A stretch of 64,000 nucleotides of DNA from Casuarina equisetifolia (lineage: Eukaryota; Streptophyta; Magnoliopsida; Fagales; Casuarinaceae): assembly GCA_028551475.1 (NCBI GenBank), contig CM052354.1, forward strand, positions 29,969,258 through 30,033,257, written 5' to 3'. This document shows, in pieces, positions 34,984 through 46,245 of this stretch. How positions within the stretch are numbered: the stretch's first letter is position 1; every line of letters starts with the position of its first letter. Under the pieces are notes generated by a model. It worked only from the letters and a program-made list of their open reading frames with translations. It was not told where the DNA came from and searched no databases. The translations under genes and the position numbers were made by a program.

Positions 34984-36465
34984 TTAATAATCTTCATGGG
35001 AATGTATTGTAAACTCTTTAAACTTCATGATAAAATCTTGTGAGGTTGGTGGTGTAAACAAAATGGCTATGATTTTAAAATTTTCTGCACCCCTGAACAC
35101 TTCTTCTTCCTTAAGTACTTCTTCATCTCCAAGTACATGCTTTAGCTGTTCCACTTCATTCTTGCCATAAAAAAACTCCACAGCTATAGTTTCTAGAAGA
35201 TGGGTAAACCGGAGACTTTGAGATTTCTTGTACATCCTCTCATAACATTCCCATCCTTAAGGATTTAGATTATTGACCAGGCTAAGATGCTCTAAATTAG
35301 TTGTTCCTCCGACCAAGGAAGATAATAATTTAACTGATGAACCATCTAAACTTCTCATAACGACCAAATGCTCTGCGTTACCAAACAAAAGTGGCAGGCA
35401 ATCATGCGTGTACAAATTCCGAGCAAAATCAATCCATTAGTGTTAGAATTTGGGCTCCACGAATGCTGTGAAGAACCTTCTCAATGGTGTGCTTGGTAGA
35501 AGCATGATTCGCCTTCGATTCCAAGCATTTTATAGCAGCAACGGAGCATATGACAAATTTGGAGAGTTGACCATATAGTAGTCGTTCACAATATCATCAA
35601 ACCATTGAAATGTTTGGAAATTGGGAGCAGAGATTTCCAAAGATATTCTACAAGATGTGCGGATTTCCCAAATTATGAAAAGGCTCTGGAGATTGGGAGT
35701 AGAGATTTTTATTGATTTGCTACGTGGTGAGCCGAGGGCATCCCAATTGATAAAAAGGTTGTGGAGTTTTTGTACCTTCTGGATATCAATCTTCAGGAGC
35801 TTATCAACGCTGCTTACAATTTTTAGAGTTTCCACAGAAGAGTTGGCAATAGCCAGTGTCCTTGTCCCACTTATCTTTTCGAGCTTCAACACCCTAAGGG
35901 ACGTGAAACAGGAAAAGCATTCTCCAAAGCTTTCGATTTTGGCATCGAGTCGTCGTAATACCAAAACCTGGAGCTTGTCAGCAGTCGGAACGGTTCATAC
36001 ATGGCTCTGATTTTAAGGGACCTTAGGGATTTGCAACACAGAACAAAAGGTGGCAAGGAAAAGGATGCAAACTTATAGAATTCGAGACAAATGTCTTCGG
36101 CACTTGAGTTTACTGCATGCTGCAACCACGCCCATACACGATCCTCTTCGTCTTCGAAAGTCCATATGAGATGGAAACGTTGCGTCTTCACCTTGTACAA
36201 GCACCGAGGGCCATGAGCCTATCCAAAAACTTGAAGAAGCGGCGCCGACGAGACTTGGATTTTAGCCGCCGAGTACTGAAAGAAACTTTGGATTTGATAT
36301 GCATAACTCTCGGCACCTCTTTGATACGGTGCCTAGTCGTACAAGGGCCCCCATGGGGAGGCGAGAAAGAATGTGATAAACAATATCTTGTGGAAGGTCG
36401 CTGAATCTGTCATCAGTCTGCTTCGTGGTTGCCAATAACTTCGTAGCCCGTTCTATGGACACTGG
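34984..36465 (-). pseudogene. F-box/LRR (FBD-like) protein pseudogene
   Basis: Minus strand. The N-terminal F-box (36,465 to ~36,270) reads DRFSDLPQDIVYHILSRLP, RLGTVSKRCRELC and then a stop. Such F-boxes bind SKP1 in SCF ubiquitin ligases. In other frames the protein continues: FFKFLDRLMAL (~36,230), KVKTQRFHLIWTFEDEEDRV and WLQHAV (to 35,886), and a leucine-rich-repeat region with CFTSLRVLKLEKISGT, SSVETLKIVSS and LEISAPNFQTFQW (35,530-35,964). A C-terminal piece (34,984-35,235) ends in IHSHEDY. At least three frameshifts plus stops around 35,240-35,530 make it non-functional. No ATG precedes the F-box in frame; an AG at the left of the coding block suggests a lost upstream exon. Plant F-box/LRR families contain many such pseudogenes. 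Confidence 0.8.
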
Positions 36466-37217
36466 AACAAGAAGGCGAAGACTTCAAAGCCAGAATAAAT
36501 CAACAGCAACAGGAAAACACAAGAAATCTTTCAATTTCTTTGAACACAACGAAGAACACAAGAACAACAAGAGAGAATAAAATACCTCTGAATTGATTGA
36601 ATTGTGTTTACAATTTGGCCTGAATTTAAAGACAAACCAAACCTATACATAAAATTTACAAATGGGGAAAACGTAAGTTGATTCGGAAAGTATATGGAAA
36701 GAATTTGAAATTTTCGATTTGGGTTTGGTCGGTATTACTTGATTATTTCCATAACTGAGAGGATCGCGGTAGGTGAAGTCACCGCTTGGTTCTGCACGAG
36801 AAGCTCTTCTATGGTAAGAACCCGGGTGCCGGATTTCCAACCGGGTACGTGCAGGAGACGCCGGAGAAGTCGGGATGGGAACGAGGGCTTACGTGGCTCA
36901 AGTTCCTGACATGTGTGTCCACGTGGTTTAATGGGTTCCACGTGGCAATGCTGACGTGACCCCACACTCCTACTATCTAATACCTACCATTTACTTTTGA
37001 TACACATAATATGGTTAGGTTTTAGATTATTAAAACAACTTATTTTTATATTCTTAAAATAAATAGACTTTAGATTCTCGAACAACTTAATTTTAGACTC
37101 TTAAAATAGTTGGATTTTTATGAACAAAATTAACTAGATTTTGGACATTCTCCTATAGGTCAATATTAATTCCGGAAGTAGAACTTAGTCCTAGTTGAGG
37201 ACCTGAGCATTGATAAA
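36466..37217. other. Intergenic, short AT-rich internal repeats
   Basis: No gene recognised. 36,735-36,960 is less AT-rich (several CACGTGG words). 37,010-37,150 contains degenerate ~45-bp direct repeats with TTTTAGA..TTCTTAAAA, loosely reminiscent of the 16.3-17.7 kb satellite wording (TTTTGGATTCCCAAAACAG). Confidence 0.4.
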
Positions 37218-37560
37218 TGTTGAAGGTGGGTGTTGTCCCACATTGGAAGTGAGAGGATGGGCCTGTGGTCTTATAAGTGATGAGTATTCTCCACCTAATG
37301 CCTTAAGGTTTTGGGATGGACCCTCACACTCTAATATGGTATCAAAGCCAAGGATGGGCCTCCACTTCATAAACCCCCATGCCCCAAAGTTGGACTTCAG
37401 TCCACTTGCGATGCTTATGTCAGCATGTAAATGAGGGGGAGTGTTGAAGGTGGGTATTGTCCCACATTGGAAGTGAGAGGATGGGCCTGTGGTCTTATAA
37501 GTGATGAGTATTCTCCACCTAATGCCTTAAGGTTTTGGGATGGACCCTCACACTCTAATA
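37218..37560 (+). mobile_element. TRIM element (miniature LTR retrotransposon), near-intact
   Basis: Two 119-bp direct terminal repeats, 37,218-37,336 and 37,442-37,560, differ by one base by eye. They begin TGTTGAAGGTGGG. Immediately after the left repeat is TGGTATCAAAGCCA (37,337-37,350), the canonical initiator-Met primer-binding site. Immediately before the right repeat is a purine tract GAGGGGGAG (37,433-37,441), the polypurine tract. The internal region is only 105 bases and codes for nothing. This is the architecture of terminal-repeat retrotransposons in miniature, mobilised by enzymes of other elements. The repeats end in TAATA, not the usual CA, and I see no clean 5-bp target duplication. 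Confidence 0.9.
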
Positions 37561-37895
37561 ATATCTGAGTCAAGTCTTTTGTTGGGTGCACCAGTATGTT
37601 GGACTTTGTTTATCTACTTAGTTCTAACACATAAAGTAGCCGTCCAATTGCTGTTGGCTTTAATACTATTAGCTATCATATGCTTGGTTGGGAGTTAATT
37701 TAAATGGGGTGCCAAATTAAATTCAAGAGAAACTAGGACGATGTATTTTGCTTGTGAACCCAGAAATTGGCTTCCTACGAACAATGACGTTTGAATTTTT
37801 TTATTATTTGCTTTTATGAAATAATCATTAAGATAGTTGTTTGATCATCTTTTCCTTTGTTGTTTTCCCATTTCCGTTCCATTTAATGGGTGAAG

Positions 37896-39105
37896 GTCCA
37901 AGATGAAGCGGAAGATCTTGACAGGCGCGAAGCAGCTCTTAGGACCCAAGAAACCCAACGGGTCCAACAAGAAGTGAAGACTGCAAAATCTCAGCTGGAA
38001 ACTGTGCTACAAGAGTTTGAAAACCGACTCAGAACTGCTAGTGCTAATCAGTATAATTCGCTGATCAGGAAATCAGAATCAGAAATTGCATCTGCTGCTA
38101 AAGCTCACTGCCCTCCTGATGCTCTCTATTAGTCAAGCAGATACCAAATCATATACACCACAAGTTGGAGAGCAAGTCTATGTGAAAGAACTGGGAGGTA
38201 AGCTAGCTACTGTAGTTGAAGCACCCGAGGGTGCTGACTCTGTCCTAGTACAGCATGGTAAAATGAAGGTCCGTGTAAAGAAAGGCAACATCAGATCTAT
38301 TACAACTAGCAAAAGAAGTGCAACCAGTTCGGTCTCGCGTTTGAAACGGCAGGTACGTACATTGCTGCTCTGAAGATGTCAGCCATTCTGTTGTGTGCGA
38401 TGGTTAGTAACTTGAAAATCTTGTTAGAAAATTCTTGGCACAATCATCTTAAGGTGAAGTTGTAAACTTTATAAGGAATATCATAGGGGGGTCATTATAA
38501 TATTGGGAGCAGGTACTGCCTAAAAATTTAGTCCCAAATTTGATATTTGAATATGTGATTTTGGGCTTGTGTATGAAAAAGGAAAAAGAAAAAAAAAATT
38601 GGATGTCAAGCCACAATAAGATTTTATTTATTTCAAATATGTTAAGAAGTTCATTTTTTCCTTAAAATTTCATTATAGAAAGGGTAATTCATACGAATGT
38701 AAAAATTTTATATTTTGTTGCAAGCAATGTAAAACATTTTTATCAATCTTTTAAGTCTCAAATTACGAATATATGATTCCTTTGACCAATGCTGTAGGTT
38801 CTGCAAAGCAAAGAGCTCCAAGATCCTCCAACGGATGAAAATGGGGAGTTTTATTGTGACCCATGGGTGCAGACATCGAAGAATACAGTAGATTTACGAG
38901 GCATGCGCGTGGAAGAAGCTTCTCTGCACCTCGACATGGCCATCTCTTGAAGCGGCCCGTATACCGTTCTCTTTGTGGTCCACGGGATGGGAACCGGAGC
39001 TGTTAAGGAGCGCTCAGTGGAGATATTGGACAACCATCCACGCGTAGGCAAGTATGAACAGGAAAGTCCACTGAATTATGGCTGTACAGTTGCTTATATC
39101 AAGTA
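37896..39105 (+). pseudogene. MutS2-type (Smr domain) gene, 3' end only, broken
   Basis: Exon a (37,896-38,351) begins after an AG acceptor. It encodes the coiled-coil/linker of plant MutS2 (EDLDRREAALRTQETQRV, QEFENRLRTASANQ) and, after a one-base frameshift near 38,125, the KOW-like stretch YTPQVGEQVYVKELGGKLAT, VVEAPEG and MKVRVKKGNIR. A GTACGT donor follows. Exon b (~38,799-39,105) encodes DPWVQTSKNTVDLRGMRVEE, an in-frame TGA at about 38,948, then TVLFVVHGMGTGAVKER, NHPRV, and NYGCTVAYIK with a stop. DLRG and HGMGTG are the Smr nuclease signature. The MutS ATPase core is absent from the window: upstream lies a TRIM and an unrelated gene. MutS2 proteins act on branched DNA or on stalled ribosomes. 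A few residues are also missing around the TGA. Confidence 0.85.
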
Positions 39106-40897
39106 AGACCATAGCTGCTTGGCTCATTCAAGTATGTCATACTTGACCCAGTTCCCAGTTGTATATCTACGTGGATTGAACTACCGACAAATTTTGCAAT
39201 CTGCAATGTTAGTTCATCAATTCTTTTTTGTTTCAATTTGTTCCTATTCTTATTATTCTTATTTTGAAAAAAAGTCTATTTTTTCTTTGTATTCTATTTG
39301 TAAAAATGTATTTCTTTCTCAAAATTATCTTTTAAAGGAGAGGTAATTTTTTTATGAAGAGATATCAAGGCAAGACAAGATCTAAATAGGACCGAATATA
39401 TGAATGACCCTTTATCCTGAAAAATGTGACACATTATTTTTTGAATGTCCCTTAATCCTAAACGTAGGATATTATCCAGCATTAATCAACAATAGCACGT
39501 AGAAAAGAACATTTGGATAACCAAAAAGATGAGAGAAGAAGTGATACTAGCCTTGATGAGTTTTTAATGTTTTCGCTCAAGGATAGCACAACTGCGTGGC
39601 CTGTTAAGAAATTTGTACTGGTTCGACCTGTATTACAACTAAAAATATAAATACCAATAAGCAATTTCAGAGTCTTCGTTCTCGGGTTATCATTTAAAGA
39701 TTGTTTCTTTTCTGTACAAGTCTTTTGTCACCAATAGTGCTACCGTGGTGGAGTGAGACACATTTTCCCAGATACAAGTAAGAAGACCTATTAAGGATGA
39801 AAGTGATGAAGCAAATTTTAGTTAATATTTAAATATGGATTTTTTCTCGCAACTCATGAGTAAATTCCTTAACTTAGAAATTGAATTTATTTACAAGAGT
39901 AAAACTACTCAAGGAGTAGAGTTAGTGTTGTGTACTTTTTTTACTTTCCCGTTAGTGGCTAAAATATGCCCATGCAGATAAATTCCTTTTAGTCTGTTCA
40001 CGTATGTCAGCTTAACCTACCACACGTTTTATCCTTTTGAATGCTGCTAAAAGCCTCTCAATGTCACTAGCCAACTAACTCAAGTGGTGAGTCAATAGGA
40101 CTCCGAGGATGAGGTTTGAAATTTAATACTTTGTATGGGTAAGGTAGGTAGGCGTGTTGCAATAAAAATTTAAAAAATAAAATTGTTGTGAAAAGCATTT
40201 CAATGTTGCTAAAAATTAACATTTGTTGGTAGTTAGTACTGCTTGAAACCAACAAGGTCATACACAACCCCCTTCTCTTCTAACTACCTCAAAAGGAAGG
40301 ATAAAGTTCATGCAAATCTGAATGAGGAAAAATTTCTTCCAAATTCTCTTTCAACCTTTTTATATTATGTGTTCATTGATTAATTGATGGGGAAATGTTT
40401 TTTTTTTCCTCTAAACAATAGGTACTTGACTCATTTTATTGAAATAAATAAGGTTGGATATAATAACCATATTTTGTAAAGATACAAAGGATAGTGCGTA
40501 AACCTAACCCTTAAAAAATTAAACTAAGTAACTTATAGACCAAGTTCTAAGCTTGAGCGAAGCAAGATACATAGAAAAACATAAGTCCTACAAACAAAAC
40601 ACAAGAAAAACTATAATTTTGGCAATGGCTTTATTAGTGTGCTAGAACCCTTAAGGACAAAGTACAAAGGGGAATCCCCTACTTCTACTACATTTGCATA
40701 AAATACACCTAAACAACTATAAGGAAACCATTTGAAGAAGACACTGAAGCACAATCCACAACTTAACTATGGTATTATATAGTACTCAATCTTATTAACA
40801 ATGGCAAACATTATTATAGGGCATTAGGTTGACCTAGTTTAATTATTCTTCAACAAAACATGAAGCATAAAAATACATATAATGTAGTTATTTTTCT
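39106..40897. other. Gene-free AT-rich stretch
   Basis: No homologous coding sequence, RNA gene or terminal repeat recognised. It includes the likely 3' flank of the MutS2 fragment. Confidence 0.5.
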
Positions 40898-43515
40898 CTA
40901 AGGATAAACCTCAATAATGGATTTCATGCTAAATGATGCCACTATTTTGTAGTGGCTGAAGCCAGCCTCCAAGAATATTTTCTCCCATTCTTTTTCATCT
41001 CTCTCCTTTCCAATGAAGAGAGACATCATCATTGTGTCAAAATGGAGTTTATTTAAGTAATATCATCTTCATCCTCATCCTCATCCTTGTTTATCACTAG
41101 GTCTATGATGATTACCTTGCCTTTTTTTATTTCTCCTAAGCATGAAATAGCATGATATTCATAAAATGCATGTTATTCATATATCAAAAAGAATTTGATG
41201 CTTGTGTTTATTCTATTGAAGGGAGTTTATGCAAAAGGAGGCTTAACTCATATGAGAAGCTTATATTTAAAAGTTGATATGAGAAACTCAGCCCGTGTGT
41301 GTTAAAAGCTTATTCGAGAAGCTCGGCCAGTGAATGATCTGAGAAGCTCAGGTCCGTGAATGATTTAAATTGACTTAAGAAGCTCAGGCCCGTGTTCGTC
41401 TTAAGTCTGACCCGAGAGGCTTATAACCGCATAAGCCTAGTCTGAGCCGTGCTATTGTGAATTAAGCTAACCTGAGAGAAGCCCTAGCTTCTATCGAAGT
41501 GAGACAGCGACTATAGCCGCTCTTCCAACGGGAAGATTTGCAAAGAAGAGATCGAGTGTTAGAGAAGGCCGTTCGTGATGTGTGAGTTCAAATAAAAGCT
41601 TCAGAAGAAGAATGATGCGACTATCCTTCTTTCTCAACGGGAAGAAGTTCCTGAAGTTGTCAGGTTTGATAGAAACTTCAAATCAACTATCATTATTCGA
41701 ATCTCTTATAAAAGCTTCGATTTTATGGTTTAAGAGACAGTCATTTGGATAAATCTATTTGAAAAATCGAAAGAAAAAGTCAACCTTGCTCTACTCTTTT
41801 GATTCTGTGAAGGGCTTCGGTGATATTCTCTCAAGATTATATTTTTGTGATTATTTACTGTTGAATACACTTGTTTTTGTGCTAATTAAACTCTGATTAT
41901 CATTTGCACATAAACTGTCTTGTAAATCTTAAACTTTAATTTGATGATATTTAGGAGTTTCATGATTAAAGCTTAAATTGCTACTCTACATCTTTAATTA
42001 GCTCTTTGATAAGCAATATTCCTCACAAATCATACATCATAGTAAGGTTGAGTTAACCTTCTATTGTACGTCATTGAGGATTTGCTATTGTAATAAGGTT
42101 GAGTCAACCTTCTATTGTAACTATGACTTATGTAATTCCTTTGAAGAGGACTTGGAAGGATTAAGATAATGTTTTCTCCTAATTAATGAGTAAAGTGAAC
42201 TTCAATTAGTTGAGTTAGAGGAGAAAGAGGATGGAAGTAGGTGACAAGGGCTGAACCACCATGGAAAATTTGTGTTTATACTTGTTGTTTGTGTATGCTT
42301 TTTCTTGCTACTTATATTCATACTTTGTATTTAATTTGATTTGATCGTGCGTGTTTAAAGTAAAATTAGTAAACATAAGTTGAGATAACCAATTCAACCC
42401 CTCTTTCTTGGTTAGCCATTATACCTAACACCAAATTCTGTATATCATCGTCAAGCACATACTTTAATTCGTACTTCACAATAATGTTAATAGCTAAATA
42501 TTAATAAAGGTGAGGAAATGATGCAACATTTGGTCTTTTACCAAAAGGAAATTCTTACATACAGTATCTAATAACATGTCCATCTAACTATGGATGGACA
42601 TAACTATGGTTAAAGACATATACATACAAAATGTCTTAATTGCAAATTTGTATTCCAAACAGAATAAATGGCCCAAAGCATGCAACTAAAAGTAAAGAGG
42701 AAACAAAATAAGATAAAATATCTTTAAGGAACAAAAATATGTTGCAAACCTTAAGAAGAATAGCATCGGCAAAAGGGATAGACTGAAACATATCACCACC
42801 AAGATATCTCAAGTTAATGTTCCCTGATAAGTTGGCAACAACATGTGGAAGGTCAAACACTATGCATTTTAGGTGAGGGAAAGCCTCTGAAATGATTCTA
42901 GCACATGTTCCAGTACCACCCCCAACATCAACCAATGTATCCAACCCCTTTAAAAATTACTTATAGTCTTTTATAACCAATTTGATCATTCCAAAATCAC
43001 TAGCCATTGCATTGTTAAAAAGATTATTAAATTCAAGTTTTGGTTGCAGTAGTCCCAAAAACCCATTCCATGTGCACTCTCAAATGGTGTGACTTTGTCC
43101 CCTCGAAACCAGCGTCCCAAGACATGCCGTGGGGTTACCATAGCTAGGTCAAGAACCGTCAGAACAAGTGGTGAGAAGCTGGCGACATTATTATTGAGGA
43201 GGATCCGGGATAAAGGTGTGAGATCGTATGCTGCTTCTTCTTGATTTTTGTGAATCCTTGTCATAGCGAAGAAGCCATAGTGCACAAGTAAACGCATAAG
43301 GCGGTGGATGAGAGTAGCTTTGTTAGGATCAATTTGAAGTGCTGATACCAAGTCATGGAGGATTAAAGGTTCCCTATGATTGTGGATGATGTGTCTGGTA
43401 TCCCCAGCTGAACTGCACATTTAAGTGCCATGGAGTAGATGTCGTTGAAAATATGTTTATACAAATCAGATTGAGCCTGCAACAACTCACTCGCTCCCTA
43501 GCCATGGGACTATAT
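40898..43515 (-). pseudogene. Plant O-methyltransferase (COMT-type) pseudogene, split by an LTR
   Basis: Minus strand. Exon 1 (~43,515-42,755): ELLQAQSDLYKHIFNDIYSM, ALKCAVQLGIPD, then a frameshift, PLILHDLVSAL, LIHRLMRLLVHYGFFA, YDLTPLSRIL, GTWF-equivalent GRWFRGD, TPFESAHGMGFWDY, then a frame change to [16 protein letters not shown] (SAM-binding glycine motif), [35 protein letters not shown] and a GTTTGC donor. Exon 2 remnant (~41,135-40,898): GKVIIIDLVINK with a GAT/GAG-coded acidic run, a stop/frameshift, then DTMMMSLFIG, EKEWEKIFLEAGFSHYKIV and SIIEVYP with its natural stop. The WILHDW segment, which includes the catalytic His, is missing. The probable solo LTR 41,171-42,430 occupies that place. 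Such enzymes methylate phenylpropanoid or flavonoid hydroxyls using SAM. Two or more frameshifts make this copy dead. Confidence 0.85.
41171..42430. mobile_element. Probable solo LTR inside the O-methyltransferase pseudogene
   Basis: It begins TGTTATTC and ends ACCTAACA, so the ends are TGTTA/TAACA. The tail, AACCAATTCAACCCCTCTT followed by TTGGTTAGCC, resembles the 3' end of plant Copia LTRs. Bases ~41,220-41,460 hold four or five degenerate ~35-45-bp repeats built on GAGAAGCTCAGGCC(C)GTG. Bases 42,049-42,120 hold two copies of a palindromic AAGGTTGAGT(T/C)AACCTT word. No internal coding region or second LTR is present. Boundaries are inferred; no matching target-site duplication was seen. 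Confidence 0.55.
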
Positions 43516-43519
43516 CCAT

Positions 43520-45865
43520 AACTTTGCTCTTGATAACTTTGTCCTGCTAATTCAAATCAGTGCACGAACTATAAAAATGACATTAAAGAAGAAAGAAAAA
43601 GAATGGAACAGCCCGTGCACAGCATGAACTATATACTAATAAAAAGTACTTACTGAAAAGTTGCAGAAACTTAATACTTTGGTTGCAGTTTTTTTTCTTA
43701 TTTATAGAGAAACATTACATCAAGTTTTCTTCAGACATTGCTCTTACAGTCACACAATCATCATCTAGTACGCATTATGATTTGTTCTTGCTTCTATCAC
43801 AGGTTAGTTTTCAACTTAAACCACACGTTTTCCTCCCAACTTAATTCGCCAACACAATGATTTAAGTTCTACTCATTATTCCCTTTCTCGTCCTTATCAG
43901 CACTGGTCATGAGTGAACGGCCTTCAATAATGCGCAAAAAAGGACAACTACTCATGGTTAAAAACTTTGAAAACATAAAAAAAAAAATGTGTGCTTGTGA
44001 AACCTATGACCACTGTGTTGGAGTTGTTAGAACTGTGCTAGAGCAAGATGAACGGAACAAACAAGAGTTTAAAGAGAAGGGACAACATGCTCTATTGTCC
44101 CTGTTAAGCTCACTGGAGAAGCATCCACACGTATGATCCCTAGAACAAGTGCTCCACCGCTCATGCATCATGGAAGCAGGGGGGACACCGACCGAGAAGA
44201 TGTAACTAAAAGGAAGTCAACATTCACCAGTTGTATCTACAAGAAAAGAGGGGCCGACCCACCGACCTTTTGAAAATTTGTAAACTATAAATTGTATTTT
44301 AATGAGGGCAACTAGCTATTTAAAGACTAGTTTTGTAATGTTGGAGTTTATCCGTTTTCTCTAAGATGCTTATATTAATAGAAGGCCTTTTTTAACCTAG
44401 CCTTGTCCTTACTATTATTTGATGGGAAAAATAATGTATAAAGTTTTCCACTTTGATTGAACCTCTGAGGATATACTAAAATACTAATAATGTATTTGAA
44501 TCACAATAAAATATGCAAATATCACAATCAACATAAGAAAACTTTTATGTGAAAAATTCCTCCAATGTGAAGGATAAAAACCATGGGACTGATCACAGAG
44601 TCCACCGAAATCTCCACTATATAAATTGTTAGGTTTATAATCCAATCAGGTCCTTAACAATAGCAATAAGACAAAGATTTATTGATTTAATAACACTAGA
44701 ATCATCAATTGATAGTGAAAAACAAGTTGTAAACATCAACTTAACCAAGAAAAGTTGAAGAAATATTATCCAAATTTTTTACCAAGATCTTTTGATTTAA
44801 AGAGCTCCAAATGACAATCCAACCATTCACAATGAAGAACACCTAATTCCAAACCTACTAACAAAAAACAGCTCAATCGGACCACAGATCAACCTTTATT
44901 AAATGTTTGATCAACTGCTTTGCAAGGCTTCTAATTCCTGCAAAATTTTGCTATTTTTCTTTTCTTTCTTTCTTTTCTTTTTGATGGTCACACCTTTAAA
45001 AAAAAACCTACATTTTTGCTTTTAAACCTTATGGCCACATTAACCTAATAGGACCTAATAATAAGTCTCAAATATGAGCTGGATTAACCCAACATTATTT
45101 TCAAGTCACCAAGCGTGAAGCTGTCACAACGTTAGCAATCCATTTCGAAGATGCCTCTATCCTAGACCTTTTTGTAGTGAGCTCGCTTGCTATGCTTCAT
45201 GCTACTTTCCGTGAGGTGATGATGACGTCTGCTTTGACTGCATTTGTGGAAGATGTTAAACTATCTTCTCTCTAATATCCTTGATCATCTTGGGAACCTA
45301 TGTCATCATTTAGTAAGTAACTATTTCTCTTTAACTAGCCTCTTGAGAATAGGAATAAATGTCCTATAAATAGTTATGCTTTCTCATAACCAAGACAAAT
45401 TATGATATTAAAGATTATAATAGTTAAGTGTTGGTTTATTTTCAAAGTCCTATATCTCTTTTGTTTATTCCAAAAGTGGTGAGCGGTCTTATTTTGTATT
45501 TTTTTTCAAATTACTTCCAATAGAGTAATAAGTGTTTGTTTTAATTTTTAAGGTCGTGAGTTTTTTGTATCTTTAGTTTTTAAAAACTATTTGTTATTGA
45601 ATTCTAAAATTTTGAGTGATACATATTTAGATACCCTTTCATTTACTAACCTTCTAAACTATGTCAAATTATTTATCTAAAGAGGCCTTATAGAAAATAA
45701 TTTTAAAGTTCTTAATTTATATCTTAAAAAACTTTATTATCATTCTCTTGTCACTTTTATTACCTAAACTCTTCATAAAGGATGGATATCCTTAAAGACA
45801 ATTTTCAAATGGATGTTACTCGTGTCCATCATAAAGTAAAGAATTATTCATCTCAACAAGCATAT
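43520..45865. other. Gene-free stretch with one unassigned ORF
   Basis: A 75-codon plus-strand ORF from an ATG at 43,909 to 44,136 reads TVLEQDERNKQEFKEKGQH near its end. It is charged and helical in character, and I do not recognise the family. A TTAATAGAAGG-type AT-rich tail follows near 44,390. The rest is non-coding and AT-rich, with a CT-rich tract at 44,950-44,990. Confidence 0.35.
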
Positions 45866-46245
45866 GTATTGTTTATTAGAATTTATGGAATAATTAGGTT
45901 AAACTGTGTGATTATAATATCCTATTACAATTAAGGGTATTCATGTAATTGTTGAAATTATGAATTTTCTATAAATAGAGAAAGTATGGATAAATTCATT
46001 GGATGGGCAAAGAAAGTCTCCTTAAAGGACTAATTGCTGGGGAGAGCATTTTTTATGGATTCTATGTTATGAGAAAATCCATAAAATAACTGTTTAATGA
46101 GAGAGAAAGTATAAGAAAATTGAATGTGAAAAGATATAGAGAGGACGTAAGACAATCTGTTGGCCCAAATCTCTTAAATCTACTGCATTGAGGTGTGTGT
46201 ATTATTACGCTTTGTTAAATTTTCACAACATGTGGTATCAAAGTC
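45866..46245 (+). mobile_element. Probable LTR plus primer-binding site (partial element)
   Basis: A TATAAATAG box at 45,970 lies within a ~365-bp segment that ends TTTTCACAACA at 46,230. Two bases later comes TGGTATCAAAGTC (46,233-46,245), a Met-tRNA primer site. This is the standard 5' LTR to PBS order. The sequence differs from the LTRs of both Copia elements in the window. No gag or pol is attached; the LTR start (TGTATTG near 45,866) is a guess. Confidence 0.5.

Noticed and set aside
41010-41100. CATCCT repeat as a microsatellite
   Set aside because: It is the reverse complement of an acidic GAT/GAG-coded run inside exon 2 of the O-methyltransferase pseudogene.
43909-44136. Small conserved protein gene
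   Set aside because: Charged helical character only; I could not link it to a family and found no promoter or splice evidence, so it is mentioned only within the intergenic entry.
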